Positions 52,685 through 61,690 of a stretch of 64,000 nt of DNA are shown in pieces. Origin of the DNA: Novosphingobium capsulatum NBRC 12533 (GTDB taxonomy: Bacteria > Pseudomonadota > Alphaproteobacteria > Sphingomonadales > Sphingomonadaceae). Under the pieces are notes generated by a model. That model had not been told where the DNA came from. It ran no database searches and saw only the letters and a list, made by a program, of their open reading frames with translations. The first letter of the stretch is position 1, and each line of letters starts with the position of its first letter. The DNA lies in assembly GCF_001598375.1 (NCBI RefSeq), contig NZ_BCYV01000019.1, positions 54,900 to 118,899 of the forward strand, given 5' to 3'. Made by a program: the position numbers and the translations under genes.

Positions 52685-53970
52685 GCACCGACCTTGCCTA
52701 TCCGCCTGCCCCCCCGGCCCCTGCCGCGCCGATCGCGCGCCGGCGGCGCCCCCCGGCCGATCTGCCCGAGCAGGACGCCGGGCCGGGAGAAGCGCCAGCC
52801 CTGCCGCTGTCGGGCCCGCGCGAAGCCCCTGGCGCCACCACGCTGCCGCCCGCCCGACGCCCGCGCTGGCGCGCGGCGCAGATTCGCCATCTGGTGCTGG
52901 GCCTAGCCGGCGCTGCCAGTCTTGTCGCCAGCGCCTATTGGTGCCTGATCGCCTCTGACCTCTATGTTTCCGAAACCGACGTGGTCGTGCAGCGGGCCGA
53001 CATGGGCGCGATCGATCCGGGCGGGCTGGGTGGCCTGCTGTCGGGCCTGGCTGGCGCGGGCGGCGGCAATCGCAATGACCAGATGCTGCTGCGCAACCAC
53101 CTGCTTTCGCAAGACATGCTCGCCCGGCTCGACACGCGGCTGCACTTGCGCGCGCACTATGCTGATCATCGCCACGACTGGCTTTCGCGCCTGAGCGCCG
53201 CCAACGCGCCGATGGCGCGCTTTCGCGATTACATGAAAGCGCGCGTCCGCGTCGATTATGACGACAATGCCGGCGTGCTTCATGTGGAGGCCAGCGCCTA
53301 TGACCCGGCCACGGCGCAGGCAATCGTGGCGGCCATGCTGCACGAAGGCGCCGCTTTCATGAATGCCAACGATCACCGCCTGGCCCAGACCCAGGTGGAT
53401 TTCCTGGCCAGCGAGGCAGCGCAGATGGGCAAGCGCAACCAGCAGGCCCGCCAGGCCGTGCTCGATTTCCAGAGCCGGGAAGGCATGGTGTCGCCCGATG
53501 GCACGCTCGACGCCGTGGCCGGCACGATCGCGCAACTTGAATCCCGCAAAAGCGCCTTGCAAACACAGTTGGGCACGCTGGAAGCCTACCTGGTTTCGGC
53601 CCATCCCGACGTGGTGGCCGTGCGCCAGCAGATCGCCGCGATCGATGCCGAACTGGCACGCGAACGCGCCCGCGCCGCCGCGCCCGAGCCGGGCGCGCTC
53701 AACCGCCGCGCTGATGCGTTCCGCCAGTTGCAGCAGGAAGCGCAGTTCAGCCAGTCGCTCTACCAGACGACGCTGGCCGCGCTGGAAAAGGGGCGAATCA
53801 CCGCGATGCAGGCGATGAAGCAGATCTCGGTGGTCCAGGCGCCAACCCTGCCCGAATATCCCGCGCGCCCGCGCCGGCTGTACAACGCTCTCGTCTTCAC
53901 GCTCGCCGCGTTTCTTGCTGCGGCCATTGCACTGCTGCTGGTGTCGGTGGTGCGCGACCACGTCGACTGA
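52681..53970 (+). CDS. kpsE: Capsule export inner-membrane protein (KpsE/CtrB-like)
   Basis: Polysaccharide co-polymerase-type protein that spans the periplasm, 429 aa. The cytoplasmic N-terminus (~1-70) is Pro/Ala/Arg-rich. TM1 lies at ~74-97, a long coiled-coil domain at ~100-390, and TM2 near 402-425. SDLYVSETDVVVQ after TM1 and EYPARPRRLYNALVF before TM2 are family marks. It links the KpsMT transporter to KpsD. Confidence 0.92.
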   Translation: MSTDLAYPPAPPAPAAPIARRRRPPADLPEQDAGPGEAPALPLSGPREAPGATTLPPARRPRWRAAQIRHLVLGLAGAASLVASAYWCLIASDLYVSETDVVVQRADMGAIDPGGLGGLLSGLAGAGGGNRNDQMLLRNHLLSQDMLARLDTRLHLRAHYADHRHDWLSRLSAANAPMARFRDYMKARVRVDYDDNAGVLHVEASAYDPATAQAIVAAMLHEGAAFMNANDHRLAQTQVDFLASEAAQMGKRNQQARQAVLDFQSREGMVSPDGTLDAVAGTIAQLESRKSALQTQLGTLEAYLVSAHPDVVAVRQQIAAIDAELARERARAAAPEPGALNRRADAFRQLQQEAQFSQSLYQTTLAALEKGRITAMQAMKQISVVQAPTLPEYPARPRRLYNALVFTLAAFLAAAIALLLVSVVRDHVD

Positions 53971-54011
53971 TCTTTCCCACCCTTCGGTTTGCCAAAAAGG
54001 AGCGCCTACCC

Positions 54012-55838
54012 ATGCGCCGCACCTGCCGCCCCATGCCCAGCCCTGGTCGGCTGGCGCTGGGCCTTTCGCTCGCCTTCGCCGCGCTGGCCGCGCCTTTGCC
54101 AGCACCGGCGCAGGGATTGCCGCCTGGCGTGATGGGCCAGATGCTGCAAAGCGCCGATCCGGCCACGCTGGCTGCCATCGCCAATGCCATGGGCAATACT
54201 GGCGGCAGCGGCACCAGCCTGCCCGCCATGCCGCTGGCCGTGCCGACCGCCAGCCCCAATCCTGCGCAGCCGGTGCCGGTGGATGGCGCGGCTCCTTCCG
54301 TGGCGCCGGGCAATGCGGCCGCTTCCGGGCAGTATGTTGCCAACGCGATCAGCCCGGTGTTCGGTGCGCAGCTGTTCACCGGCGCGTTTGCCCGCGCGGG
54401 CGCAGCGCATTTCAACCCGGATTACGTGATCACCCCGGGCGATCAGGTGGTGCTGCGGCTGTGGGGCGCATTCCAATATGCCCAGGTCCAGACGGTGGAC
54501 CCGCAGGGCAACGTCTTCCTGCCCAACATCGGCCCGATCCATCTGGCCGGGGTGCGCAACCAGGATCTGCAACGCGTGATCACCGGGGCGGCGGCTGGCA
54601 CGTTTCGCAGCAATGTCTATGTCTATGCCTCGCTGGCAGAGGCGCAACCGGTGCGCGTGTTCGTCGGCGGCTTTGTGCGGCGACCGGGGCTCTATGACGG
54701 CACCAGCATGGACGGCTTGCTGCACTATCTCGATGCCGCCGGCGGCATCGATCCCGATCGCGGCACGTTCATCGATGTGGAGGTCAAGCGCGGGGAGCAG
54801 GTGCGCGCGCACGTGAACCTCTACCAGTTCCTGTTTCGCGGGGTGATGCCGCCCTTGCCGCTGGCCGATGGCGACGTGATCTTTGTCGGCCCGCGCCAAC
54901 AGACGGTGACGGTGCTAGGCCTCGCCAACAATGCCAATGTCTTTGAATTTCCGCGCAATGCCCATCCCACCACGGCAGATGTCGCCCTGCTCGCCGGGCC
55001 GCAGCCGGTTGCCACCCACATGCGCATTACCCGCGCCACCGGGCCGATCCGCAATGTCGACTATCGCCCGCTGGGCGAGGCCGGCGCTTTGCCAGTGGGC
55101 AATGGCGATACCATCGAATTCACCTCGGACCAGAAAAACGGCACGATCACCGTGCGGATCGAGGGAGAGCATGAAAGCCGGCAGGAATATGTGCTGCCCT
55201 ATGGCGCGCGCCTGGGCGACTTGTTGCGCCAGATCCGCTTTTCCGAGCGATCGGATGCCACCAGCATCCAACTGTTCCGGCAAAGCGTGAAGGACCGCCA
55301 GAAAACCATGCTCGACGCCAGCCTGCACAGCCTGGAGCAGGCCGCGCTGACCGCGCGATCGGGCACCAATGATGAAAGCCAGTTGCGCCACAACGAGGCT
55401 GACCTGATCCTGCAATGGATCGACCGCGCGCGGAAGGTGCAGCCCCTGGGCCAGGTGGTGATCGGGCAAGGCCCCGCGCGCGATGACCTGCTGCTGGAAA
55501 ACGGCGATCTGCTGCGCGTGCCGACGCGCGATGGGCTGGTGCTGGTGAGCGGGGAAGTGCTGTTCCCCAATGCCGTGGCCTGGCAGGCCGGGCTCGACGC
55601 CACCAGCTATGTCGAGCGGGCCGGCGGCTTTACCCAGAAAAGCGCCGCCCGCCGGATCGTGGTGGCCCATGCCGATGGCAGTTTCGAGGAAGTGGCCGCG
55701 CAAAGCCGCGCGGTGCGCAGTGGCGATGATCTGCTCGTGCTGCCGCGCATCGACACCAAATCGCGCCAGATCCTCAAAGACATGACGCAGATTCTCTATC
55801 AGATCGCGGTTAGCGCCAAAGTGGTGCTAGGGCTTTGA
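54012..55838 (+). CDS. kpsD: Capsule export outer-membrane protein (KpsD/CtrA-like)
   Basis: Outer-membrane polysaccharide export protein, 608 aa. A signal peptide (cut near PAPAQG) precedes a low-complexity segment. The poly-export domain is at ~135-230 (YVITPGDQVVLRLWGAFQ) and several SLBB domains follow (VFVGGFVRRPGLYDG; VSGEVLFPNAVAW). The C-terminus DMTQILYQIAVSAKVVLGL looks natural. Its stop codon is in frame with the next gene. Confidence 0.92.
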   Translation: MRRTCRPMPSPGRLALGLSLAFAALAAPLPAPAQGLPPGVMGQMLQSADPATLAAIANAMGNTGGSGTSLPAMPLAVPTASPNPAQPVPVDGAAPSVAPGNAAASGQYVANAISPVFGAQLFTGAFARAGAAHFNPDYVITPGDQVVLRLWGAFQYAQVQTVDPQGNVFLPNIGPIHLAGVRNQDLQRVITGAAAGTFRSNVYVYASLAEAQPVRVFVGGFVRRPGLYDGTSMDGLLHYLDAAGGIDPDRGTFIDVEVKRGEQVRAHVNLYQFLFRGVMPPLPLADGDVIFVGPRQQTVTVLGLANNANVFEFPRNAHPTTADVALLAGPQPVATHMRITRATGPIRNVDYRPLGEAGALPVGNGDTIEFTSDQKNGTITVRIEGEHESRQEYVLPYGARLGDLLRQIRFSERSDATSIQLFRQSVKDRQKTMLDASLHSLEQAALTARSGTNDESQLRHNEADLILQWIDRARKVQPLGQVVIGQGPARDDLLLENGDLLRVPTRDGLVLVSGEVLFPNAVAWQAGLDATSYVERAGGFTQKSAARRIVVAHADGSFEEVAAQSRAVRSGDDLLVLPRIDTKSRQILKDMTQILYQIAVSAKVVLGL

Positions 55839-55913
55839 TCCTCGCTGTGTTTTTTGCTGTTCATGACTGGCGCGCGGCCCCTATGCTGGGTGCCTCAGCC
55901 CGCCGGAGACCGC

Positions 55914-57971
55914 ATGATCGCCGCATTGCCACCGACGATCGAACCGGCCGTTCCGGCAGTATCGGCCACGACGCCAGTGCCGGTGCCGCCAGCGGCCGAC
56001 GTGATCGAGGTGACCGCCGCGCGCACGCCCGCCACCCTGCATATCGACCGGCGCACCTACCAGGTGCAGCAAACCCCGCAATCGGCGCAGAAGGATACGC
56101 TGCAATTGCTGCGCGGGCTGCCCGCCGTGACGGTAACCCCTGATGACCAGATCCTGTTGCTGGGCGCCGGGAACGCCAGGATCTATGTCGATGGGCATCC
56201 CTACGCCGGCAATGCGCAGCAATATCTGCGCACGCTGCACGGCAGCGATATCGCGCGGATCGAAGTGATCACCAATCCTTCGGCGCAGTTTTCCGCCGAA
56301 GGCACGGGCGGCGTGATCAATCTTGTACTGCGCCAGGCACGGCACGCGGGCTGGTCGGGCAATGCCAGCGTGGAAACCTCCAGCTATGGCCATGGCCTGA
56401 TCGATACCACGCTGCATTACCGACGCGGGCGGTGGAGCTATGAACTGAAAGCAGGCGGCAATATTGGCACGATGGTGCGCGCACACGATGCCGCCAGCCG
56501 CCACGTCGAGTCCGATGGTGGCGGTGCGGCCACGGCCTATACGCGATCGGGACAGAGCGATAGCGGTGGCACGGACGGCCGGCTAAGCGGCAAGGCGACC
56601 TATGAGATCGACGCCAAGACCACCGTGTCGCTGGGCCTGGGCGGTGGAGGCGGCCACGATATCACCCACACCCGCGCCAGCTATCAGGGCCTCACCCCCG
56701 ATTTCAACAGCTTTGCCGAAACCCGGCGGTTGAGCAGCGTGGCCAGTTTCCTGACCGGCGAACTCGATGTCGATCATCGCGGCACGCGCGAGGGGGAAAC
56801 GCTGACCGCCACGGCGCAGCTCTATACCAACCCCATGGTGCGGGATGAAACCGTGGCCCGGTTCAGCAACGGCGGTGGCTTTGCCACGGTCTTGCGCACT
56901 CCCACCACCACGATCGACGGGCAGGTGGACTGGAAGCACCCGATCGGCGCGCACCAGTTGCTTTCGCTGGGCACCAGTTGGCACCGCGACAGCACATCGC
57001 AGGCCTATTCCCTGAGCAGCGAGGCAAGCGACGGCGCACCGGCACCCCTTGCCAACGATCGCTTTGCCGGGCGCAGTATCACGCTGACGGCCTATGCCAG
57101 CGTGCAGCAGACGCTGGGCAAGCTGACCATCGCCCCGGGCCTGCGCGCCGAACGCAACGTGCGGCGGATTGACAGCCCGGGTGAAGACCGCCTGGTGCTT
57201 GGCCGCACCGCCGTTTTTCCCAGCCTGCATATCCAGTTCGCGAGCAGCAAGATGCTGACCCTGGCGGCCAGCTACAGCCAGCGGATCGAGCGGGCACCGC
57301 TCGACTATCTGCGCCCCTATACCGTGGTCGAAGACCCGCTCACCCTGTTCCAGGGCAGCCCTGCGTTGCGGGACCAGACCACCGCATCGTGGGAAGGCAG
57401 CCTGCAATACCGGCGCGGTGCGATCGAAACCAATCTCACTGCCTATTGGCGCACCACCAGCAACGTGTGGAGCACGACCTATGCCGCCACTGCGGCAGGG
57501 GCGAGCATCTATGGCTATGTCAATGCCGGCCGCAGCCGCAGCGCCGGCGCGCAGTTCGATCTGAGCGCGCCACTGCTGCGCCATGTCAAGCTCAGCGCCA
57601 GCGCCAACTTGTTCGACCAGCGCAACCCGATCGATGTGCCGGGCGGGCAGCAGTTGCTGCACACCATGCGCGCCAGCACCAACGGCACGCTGGAATGGAG
57701 TGGCACCGCGCGGGGCGACGTGCCGGCTGACGTGGCGCAGTTGCAATGGTCCTACAACAGCCCGTCGCGCGCCTGGCAGGTGCGCGACGCCGCCTGGGGC
57801 GAAGCGAGCATGATCATGACGCACAGCTTTGATCGCACGCTGTCGCTTTCGGCCACGCTGCGCGTGCCCGGCCGCACGCGCCAGGAACTCTCCGCGCCGC
57901 TCGTGCAGGGATCATCCTGGCGCCAGCGCACCACGGAATTTCAACTCAAGCTGCTCAAGACATTGGGCTGA
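55914..57971 (+). CDS. TonB-receptor-like outer-membrane beta-barrel protein lacking a visible signal peptide
   Basis: A 685-aa protein with an N-terminal plug-like domain (~50-140; LQLLRGLPAVTVTPDDQILL, ARIYVDGHP, ARIEVITNPSAQFSAEGTGGVINLVL) and a barrel with repeated amphipathic strands, resembling the OMP_b-brl_3 family. GGAG precedes ATG 55914. The open frame reaches back only to 55839 and shows no classical Sec signal. The frame is continuous with kpsD, separated by its TGA. Role in capsule surface assembly is guessed from position. The C-terminus KLLKTLG lacks the usual aromatic residue. Confidence 0.78.
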   Translation: MIAALPPTIEPAVPAVSATTPVPVPPAADVIEVTAARTPATLHIDRRTYQVQQTPQSAQKDTLQLLRGLPAVTVTPDDQILLLGAGNARIYVDGHPYAGNAQQYLRTLHGSDIARIEVITNPSAQFSAEGTGGVINLVLRQARHAGWSGNASVETSSYGHGLIDTTLHYRRGRWSYELKAGGNIGTMVRAHDAASRHVESDGGGAATAYTRSGQSDSGGTDGRLSGKATYEIDAKTTVSLGLGGGGGHDITHTRASYQGLTPDFNSFAETRRLSSVASFLTGELDVDHRGTREGETLTATAQLYTNPMVRDETVARFSNGGGFATVLRTPTTTIDGQVDWKHPIGAHQLLSLGTSWHRDSTSQAYSLSSEASDGAPAPLANDRFAGRSITLTAYASVQQTLGKLTIAPGLRAERNVRRIDSPGEDRLVLGRTAVFPSLHIQFASSKMLTLAASYSQRIERAPLDYLRPYTVVEDPLTLFQGSPALRDQTTASWEGSLQYRRGAIETNLTAYWRTTSNVWSTTYAATAAGASIYGYVNAGRSRSAGAQFDLSAPLLRHVKLSASANLFDQRNPIDVPGGQQLLHTMRASTNGTLEWSGTARGDVPADVAQLQWSYNSPSRAWQVRDAAWGEASMIMTHSFDRTLSLSATLRVPGRTRQELSAPLVQGSSWRQRTTEFQLKLLKTLG

Positions 57972-57983
57972 ACCGTGCCGGCG

Positions 57984-59648
57984 TCAGGCCTGATCAGGCA
58001 GCGCGCGGTAGCGGAAGGCGCGGAACACCACCTGCCCCTTGCCGGCAGCGAACAATGCCGGGCGCAGGCTGAGCAGATTGTCGAGCGTGTTGGCGTTATA
58101 CCCCTCGACATAGCTGCGCACGCCATGGCGCGTCCAAGCCTGGCCATCGAGGCTGTAGTAGAAGGTCACTACCTGCCGTTCGTTGGTAATGCGCATGTGC
58201 AGGCGGCGCGTGGGCGGCGCCGGTTCCTGCCAATATGTGGGCTTGCCACCGCGATAGCTGATCATGCGCCGTCCATCGATGCCCATGCCCAGGAACAGCC
58301 GGTCATCGAAGAACAGCAGCAGGCCACCCTGCGTTTCGCCTTGCAGTTCGACATCCACCTCGATCGCATAGGCGCAGTCCCCCACTTGCTGGGTCAGCAC
58401 CGTTGCATCCTGCGGACTGCTGCCCTTGGCAGCCAGCGCCAGGCTGTTGCCAGACACCTGCACGCGCGCGCTGTCCGAGGGCGCGCTGGCATAGAGCGAC
58501 CACAGGCGACCGAGTCCATCGGCGGCAAAGTCGTCGGAATGCGCCAGGCCATGAGGCAACGCCTGGCCGCCAGGCTTGGCCAGCGGCCGTGAGAGATCAC
58601 CCCCCGTGGCGCGGAACCAACCATCGGCGGTCCATTCGATGGGCTCGAGCAAGGTTTGCCGGCCCAACGTGAGATAGCCGTTTTCATAACCGTGATAGAC
58701 CATGAACCAGCGCCCGCCCGGCCCTTCCACAACGGTGGCATGGCCGCGCGACCACCACGGGTCAGCATCCGATGTGGCGCGCACGATCGGGTTATGCGGG
58801 CAATTCTCCCATGGCCCGTTGATCGATCGCGCCCGCGCCACCGCGACCATGTGCCCTGTCGCCGGGCCACTGGTGCCACCCACCGCGTTGACGAGGTAGA
58901 ACCACGGCCCACGGCGAAACAGCTTGGGGCCTTCGGGAGACCACGCCTCGGTGATCCAGTCATCGGGATAATGCCATGCCTGGTAGGCGGTTTCGACCGG
59001 GCCAGCGGTGGCCAGGCCATCGGCAGTCAGGCGCACCCGCTTGCCACCATTGAAGAACAGGTAGCGGTGGCCATCCTCGCCCACGACATGGCCAGGATCG
59101 ATCAGTTCGCCGATCCCAAGATCGATGGGATCGCTCCACGGCCCTTCCATCGACGGCGCGTGGATGACGTAGATATTGGCGAAACTGGCGAGCGGCGGTG
59201 ACCACGGCGCCTTCATGAACGGGATGTAGATGAAATAGCGATCGCCGCGCTTGGCAATATCGACGGCGAACACGGTGCCCAGGGGCTTGGCCAAGGCCGG
59301 GCCGAGCGGGCGCCAGTTCACCAAATCGCGCGAATGCCAGATCAGCAGCCCGGGCGCCGCATCGAACGACGAATGCGTCATGTAATAATCATCGCCGTCC
59401 TTCAGCACCGAAGGATCGGGATAGTCGCCCGCCAGGATGGGGTTGAGGTAGCGCCCATCACCCATGTCGGCCTTGCGCTGGCCCTCTATGCCGCGCGGCC
59501 ACGCAGGCCGGAACGACTGGCCAAGCGCGGTGCAGGCGCGGCGGTCGTCGCTTGCCGGCGCCTGCCTCGCCGCCGCGCCCGCCCCGGCGCCCGAGCCAGC
59601 CACGGCGCTGGCGAGCGCGAGCTTGATGGTTGCGCGGCGGGTTTGCAT
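57984..59648 (-). CDS. Glycoside hydrolase family 43 protein, Tat-type signal
   Basis: A 554-aa beta-propeller enzyme plus C-terminal beta-sandwich. The N-terminus MQTRRATIKLALASAVAGSG looks like a twin-arginine signal. GH43 catalytic residues are visible: Asp in AGDYPDPSVL, Asp in GELIDPGHVV and Glu in ITEAWSPEGPKL. The family acts on arabino- and xylo-glycans; specificity is unclear. Its gene is convergent with the barrel gene, 12 bp apart, so it is not part of the kps transcript. Confidence 0.9.
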   Translation of the reverse strand: MQTRRATIKLALASAVAGSGAGAGAAARQAPASDDRRACTALGQSFRPAWPRGIEGQRKADMGDGRYLNPILAGDYPDPSVLKDGDDYYMTHSSFDAAPGLLIWHSRDLVNWRPLGPALAKPLGTVFAVDIAKRGDRYFIYIPFMKAPWSPPLASFANIYVIHAPSMEGPWSDPIDLGIGELIDPGHVVGEDGHRYLFFNGGKRVRLTADGLATAGPVETAYQAWHYPDDWITEAWSPEGPKLFRRGPWFYLVNAVGGTSGPATGHMVAVARARSINGPWENCPHNPIVRATSDADPWWSRGHATVVEGPGGRWFMVYHGYENGYLTLGRQTLLEPIEWTADGWFRATGGDLSRPLAKPGGQALPHGLAHSDDFAADGLGRLWSLYASAPSDSARVQVSGNSLALAAKGSSPQDATVLTQQVGDCAYAIEVDVELQGETQGGLLLFFDDRLFLGMGIDGRRMISYRGGKPTYWQEPAPPTRRLHMRITNERQVVTFYYSLDGQAWTRHGVRSYVEGYNANTLDNLLSLRPALFAAGKGQVVFRAFRYRALPDQA

Positions 59649-59670
59649 CGGCTTCTCCAGATTAGAATTA

Positions 59671-59684
59671 TCATACTTGTATGA
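59671..59684 (-). promoter_or_regulatory. Palindromic operator candidate before the GH43 gene
   Basis: TCATAC-TT-GTATGA is a perfect 6-bp dyad 22 bp before the GH43 start, followed on the minus strand by the AT-rich TAATTCTAAT. It may overlap the promoter and bind a sugar-responsive repressor. Confidence 0.45.
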
Positions 59685-59819
59685 ACGGGGCGCTGGCGCA
59701 TGGCAAGGTGGCATCAGCCGTGGCTGGCCGGAGGCGCGGGCCGGTGCAGCGGCCATGACCAAATTGTCATGGAACACATCCTCCACCCCGCGCTTTATCG
59801 CCCCAAAGGAGATTTCTCG

Positions 59820-60056
59820 ATGCGCAAGGCTCTGGTTCTGATCGCTGCGATGGCTGCCACTGCGACCGTTTCGGTCCAGCCGGCCATGGCCAAGGGATGC
59901 ATCCGCGGCGCCATGGCGGGCGGCGTTGCCGGTCACTTCGTTGGCAAGGGCCATGCGCTGGCCGGTGCTGCGGCAGGTTGCATCGTTGCCCATCACCACT
60001 ATGCCAAGAAGGCCCGTGAAGCCAAGGCCGCTGCGCACGCAGGCCATCCGGGTTGA
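59820..60056 (+). CDS. Small secreted glycine-zipper-like protein
   Basis: A 78-aa protein with a clear signal peptide (MRKALVLIAAMAATATVSVQ, cut after AMA). The mature part KGCIRGAMAGGVAGHFVGKG has Gly spaced every four residues, as in glycine-zipper proteins, two Cys and a His-rich end. AAGGAG precedes the ATG. The function is unknown. Its TGA overlaps a TTG start of the next gene. Confidence 0.75.
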   Translation: MRKALVLIAAMAATATVSVQPAMAKGCIRGAMAGGVAGHFVGKGHALAGAAAGCIVAHHHYAKKAREAKAAAHAGHPG

Positions 60057-61231
60057 AGATCACCCCGGATCGCCGGCATGCCGCGCTAGAGGCGCGCCGG
60101 GCGCTGAAAATGGCGCGCTCGGTGCACGCCTATGTGCGCGGCAATACGGCACAATTTTATGAATGGCTGGAAGCCTCGCCGGTTATGGCCCAAGTGCCGG
60201 TGGGGCCGAAGTTGTGGATCTGTGGCGATTGCCATCTTGGCAATCTCGGGCCGCTGGCCGATCGGCACCACGATTTCGCCATCCAAATCCGCGATCTTGA
60301 CCAGACGGTGATCGGCAATCCGGCGCTAGATCTTATTCGCCTGGGCCTTTCGCTGGAAACGGCGGCGCGCAGTTCAGACCTACCGGGCATTGTCACCGCG
60401 CAGATGCTGGCCGCGATGATCGACGGCTATTCCCGCGCGCTTTCCCCCGAGCCTGAAGACGATCCCACCGAGCCAAAGGTGGTGCGCGCGGTGCGTCGCC
60501 GTGCGGCCGGGCGCAAATGGCGCCATCTTGCCAACGAGCGGATCGACGGCCCCACGCCCAGCCTGCCGCTGGGCAAGCGTTTCTGGCCCTTGGCGGCGGC
60601 CGAACGCGACGCCATTACCGCCCTTTTCGACGATCCAACCGTGCGCACCAAGGCGCTGGCCTTGGCCGGGCATGCCGGCGATGGGCGGGTGCGCGTGCTG
60701 GATGCGGCCTATTGGCGCAAGGGGTGCAGTTCGCTGGGCCGGCTGCGCTATGCCGTCGTGCTTGGCGTTGGCGCGCAGGACAAGGGCCCGGAATACCTGG
60801 CGCTGGTGGATATCAAGGAAGCGGTGCATTCCGTGGCGCCAGTTGCCGATGGGGTGGCGATGCCCAGCAACCCGGCCGCGCGCGTGGTTGCGGGGGCCTG
60901 TGCGCTGGCGCCCAATCTGGGGGAACGGATGATCCCGGCCCATCTCTTGGGCAAGCCCGTGGTGCTGCGCGAACTGGCGCCGCAGGACCTCAAGATCGAG
61001 GTGGAGCAGTTCTCGCGCCGCCAAGCCGTGTCGGCGGCATCCTATCTCGCCTATATCGTCGGCATGGCCCATGCCCGGCAGATGAGCGACGATGTGCGCC
61101 GCGCCTGGCAAGACGCATTGCAACCAGCCCCTGCCGACGACCAGGCACCATCGTGGCTGTGGCGCAGCGTGGTCGATCTCGCCGCCCGGCACGAGGCCGG
61201 CTATCTCGACCATTGCCGCCGCCTGGCATGA
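60053..61231 (+). CDS. DUF2252 family protein
   Basis: Soluble 392-aa protein. It carries the family hallmark WICGDCHLGNLG and DLDQTVIGNPALDLIRL, related to kinase-like aminoglycoside phosphotransferase folds (GDCHLGN resembles the HGDLHxxN loop). The target is unknown. The TTG start at 60053 overlaps the stop of the small upstream gene, implying coupled translation; an internal start near MARSVHAYV would be shorter. Confidence 0.85.
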   Translation: MKITPDRRHAALEARRALKMARSVHAYVRGNTAQFYEWLEASPVMAQVPVGPKLWICGDCHLGNLGPLADRHHDFAIQIRDLDQTVIGNPALDLIRLGLSLETAARSSDLPGIVTAQMLAAMIDGYSRALSPEPEDDPTEPKVVRAVRRRAAGRKWRHLANERIDGPTPSLPLGKRFWPLAAAERDAITALFDDPTVRTKALALAGHAGDGRVRVLDAAYWRKGCSSLGRLRYAVVLGVGAQDKGPEYLALVDIKEAVHSVAPVADGVAMPSNPAARVVAGACALAPNLGERMIPAHLLGKPVVLRELAPQDLKIEVEQFSRRQAVSAASYLAYIVGMAHARQMSDDVRRAWQDALQPAPADDQAPSWLWRSVVDLAARHEAGYLDHCRRLA

Positions 61232-61690
61232 TGCAGCCCCACTAACGGGCTCCAGGCGCCCTCCGGAAATCCGAATCCGCAGCGATTCCCGCCCTGTGGC
61301 GCCGGTGAAATCGTGCGCCAGCGTTATGCGTGCAGCGGGTCGCATCCGAAACGAAGTTAAATACTCAGTATTTGTGCGGATGGCGCTTTAGCCGCGTCCG
61401 CGATTGATTGCTTCCGGAGGTTTCTGGGCTCGCGAGGCGGGCGGAACTGGGGAATGATCCTTTCACCGGCAGCATCACGCCGCCGATCACTCGCAATACG
61501 GTCGCCCGCGCGGCGGTGGCTCCGGTCTGCCATCCACTGGCCGAACCACCGCCCGCCATGGCGGCCCACTGCGCACCGGTTTCGCGGCTTTGGCCGGGCG
61601 TGCCGCCATCGGCATCCCGCCCAAAGCCCGGGGCTCTGCAATCTTAAGGCTTTTGCCACGGGATATCACGTAGGAAAGGGGGCATGCGCC
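61232..61690 (+). promoter_or_regulatory. Long leader region before the UDP-ManNAc dehydrogenase gene
   Basis: No convincing gene lies in these 459 bp. The one marked feature is a 15-bp AT-rich dyad, AAATAC-TCA-GTATTT (61359-61373), in otherwise GC-rich DNA, about 320 bp before the next start. It may mark a promoter or operator and imply a long 5' untranslated leader. The next ATG has AAAGGGGG upstream. Confidence 0.4.
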
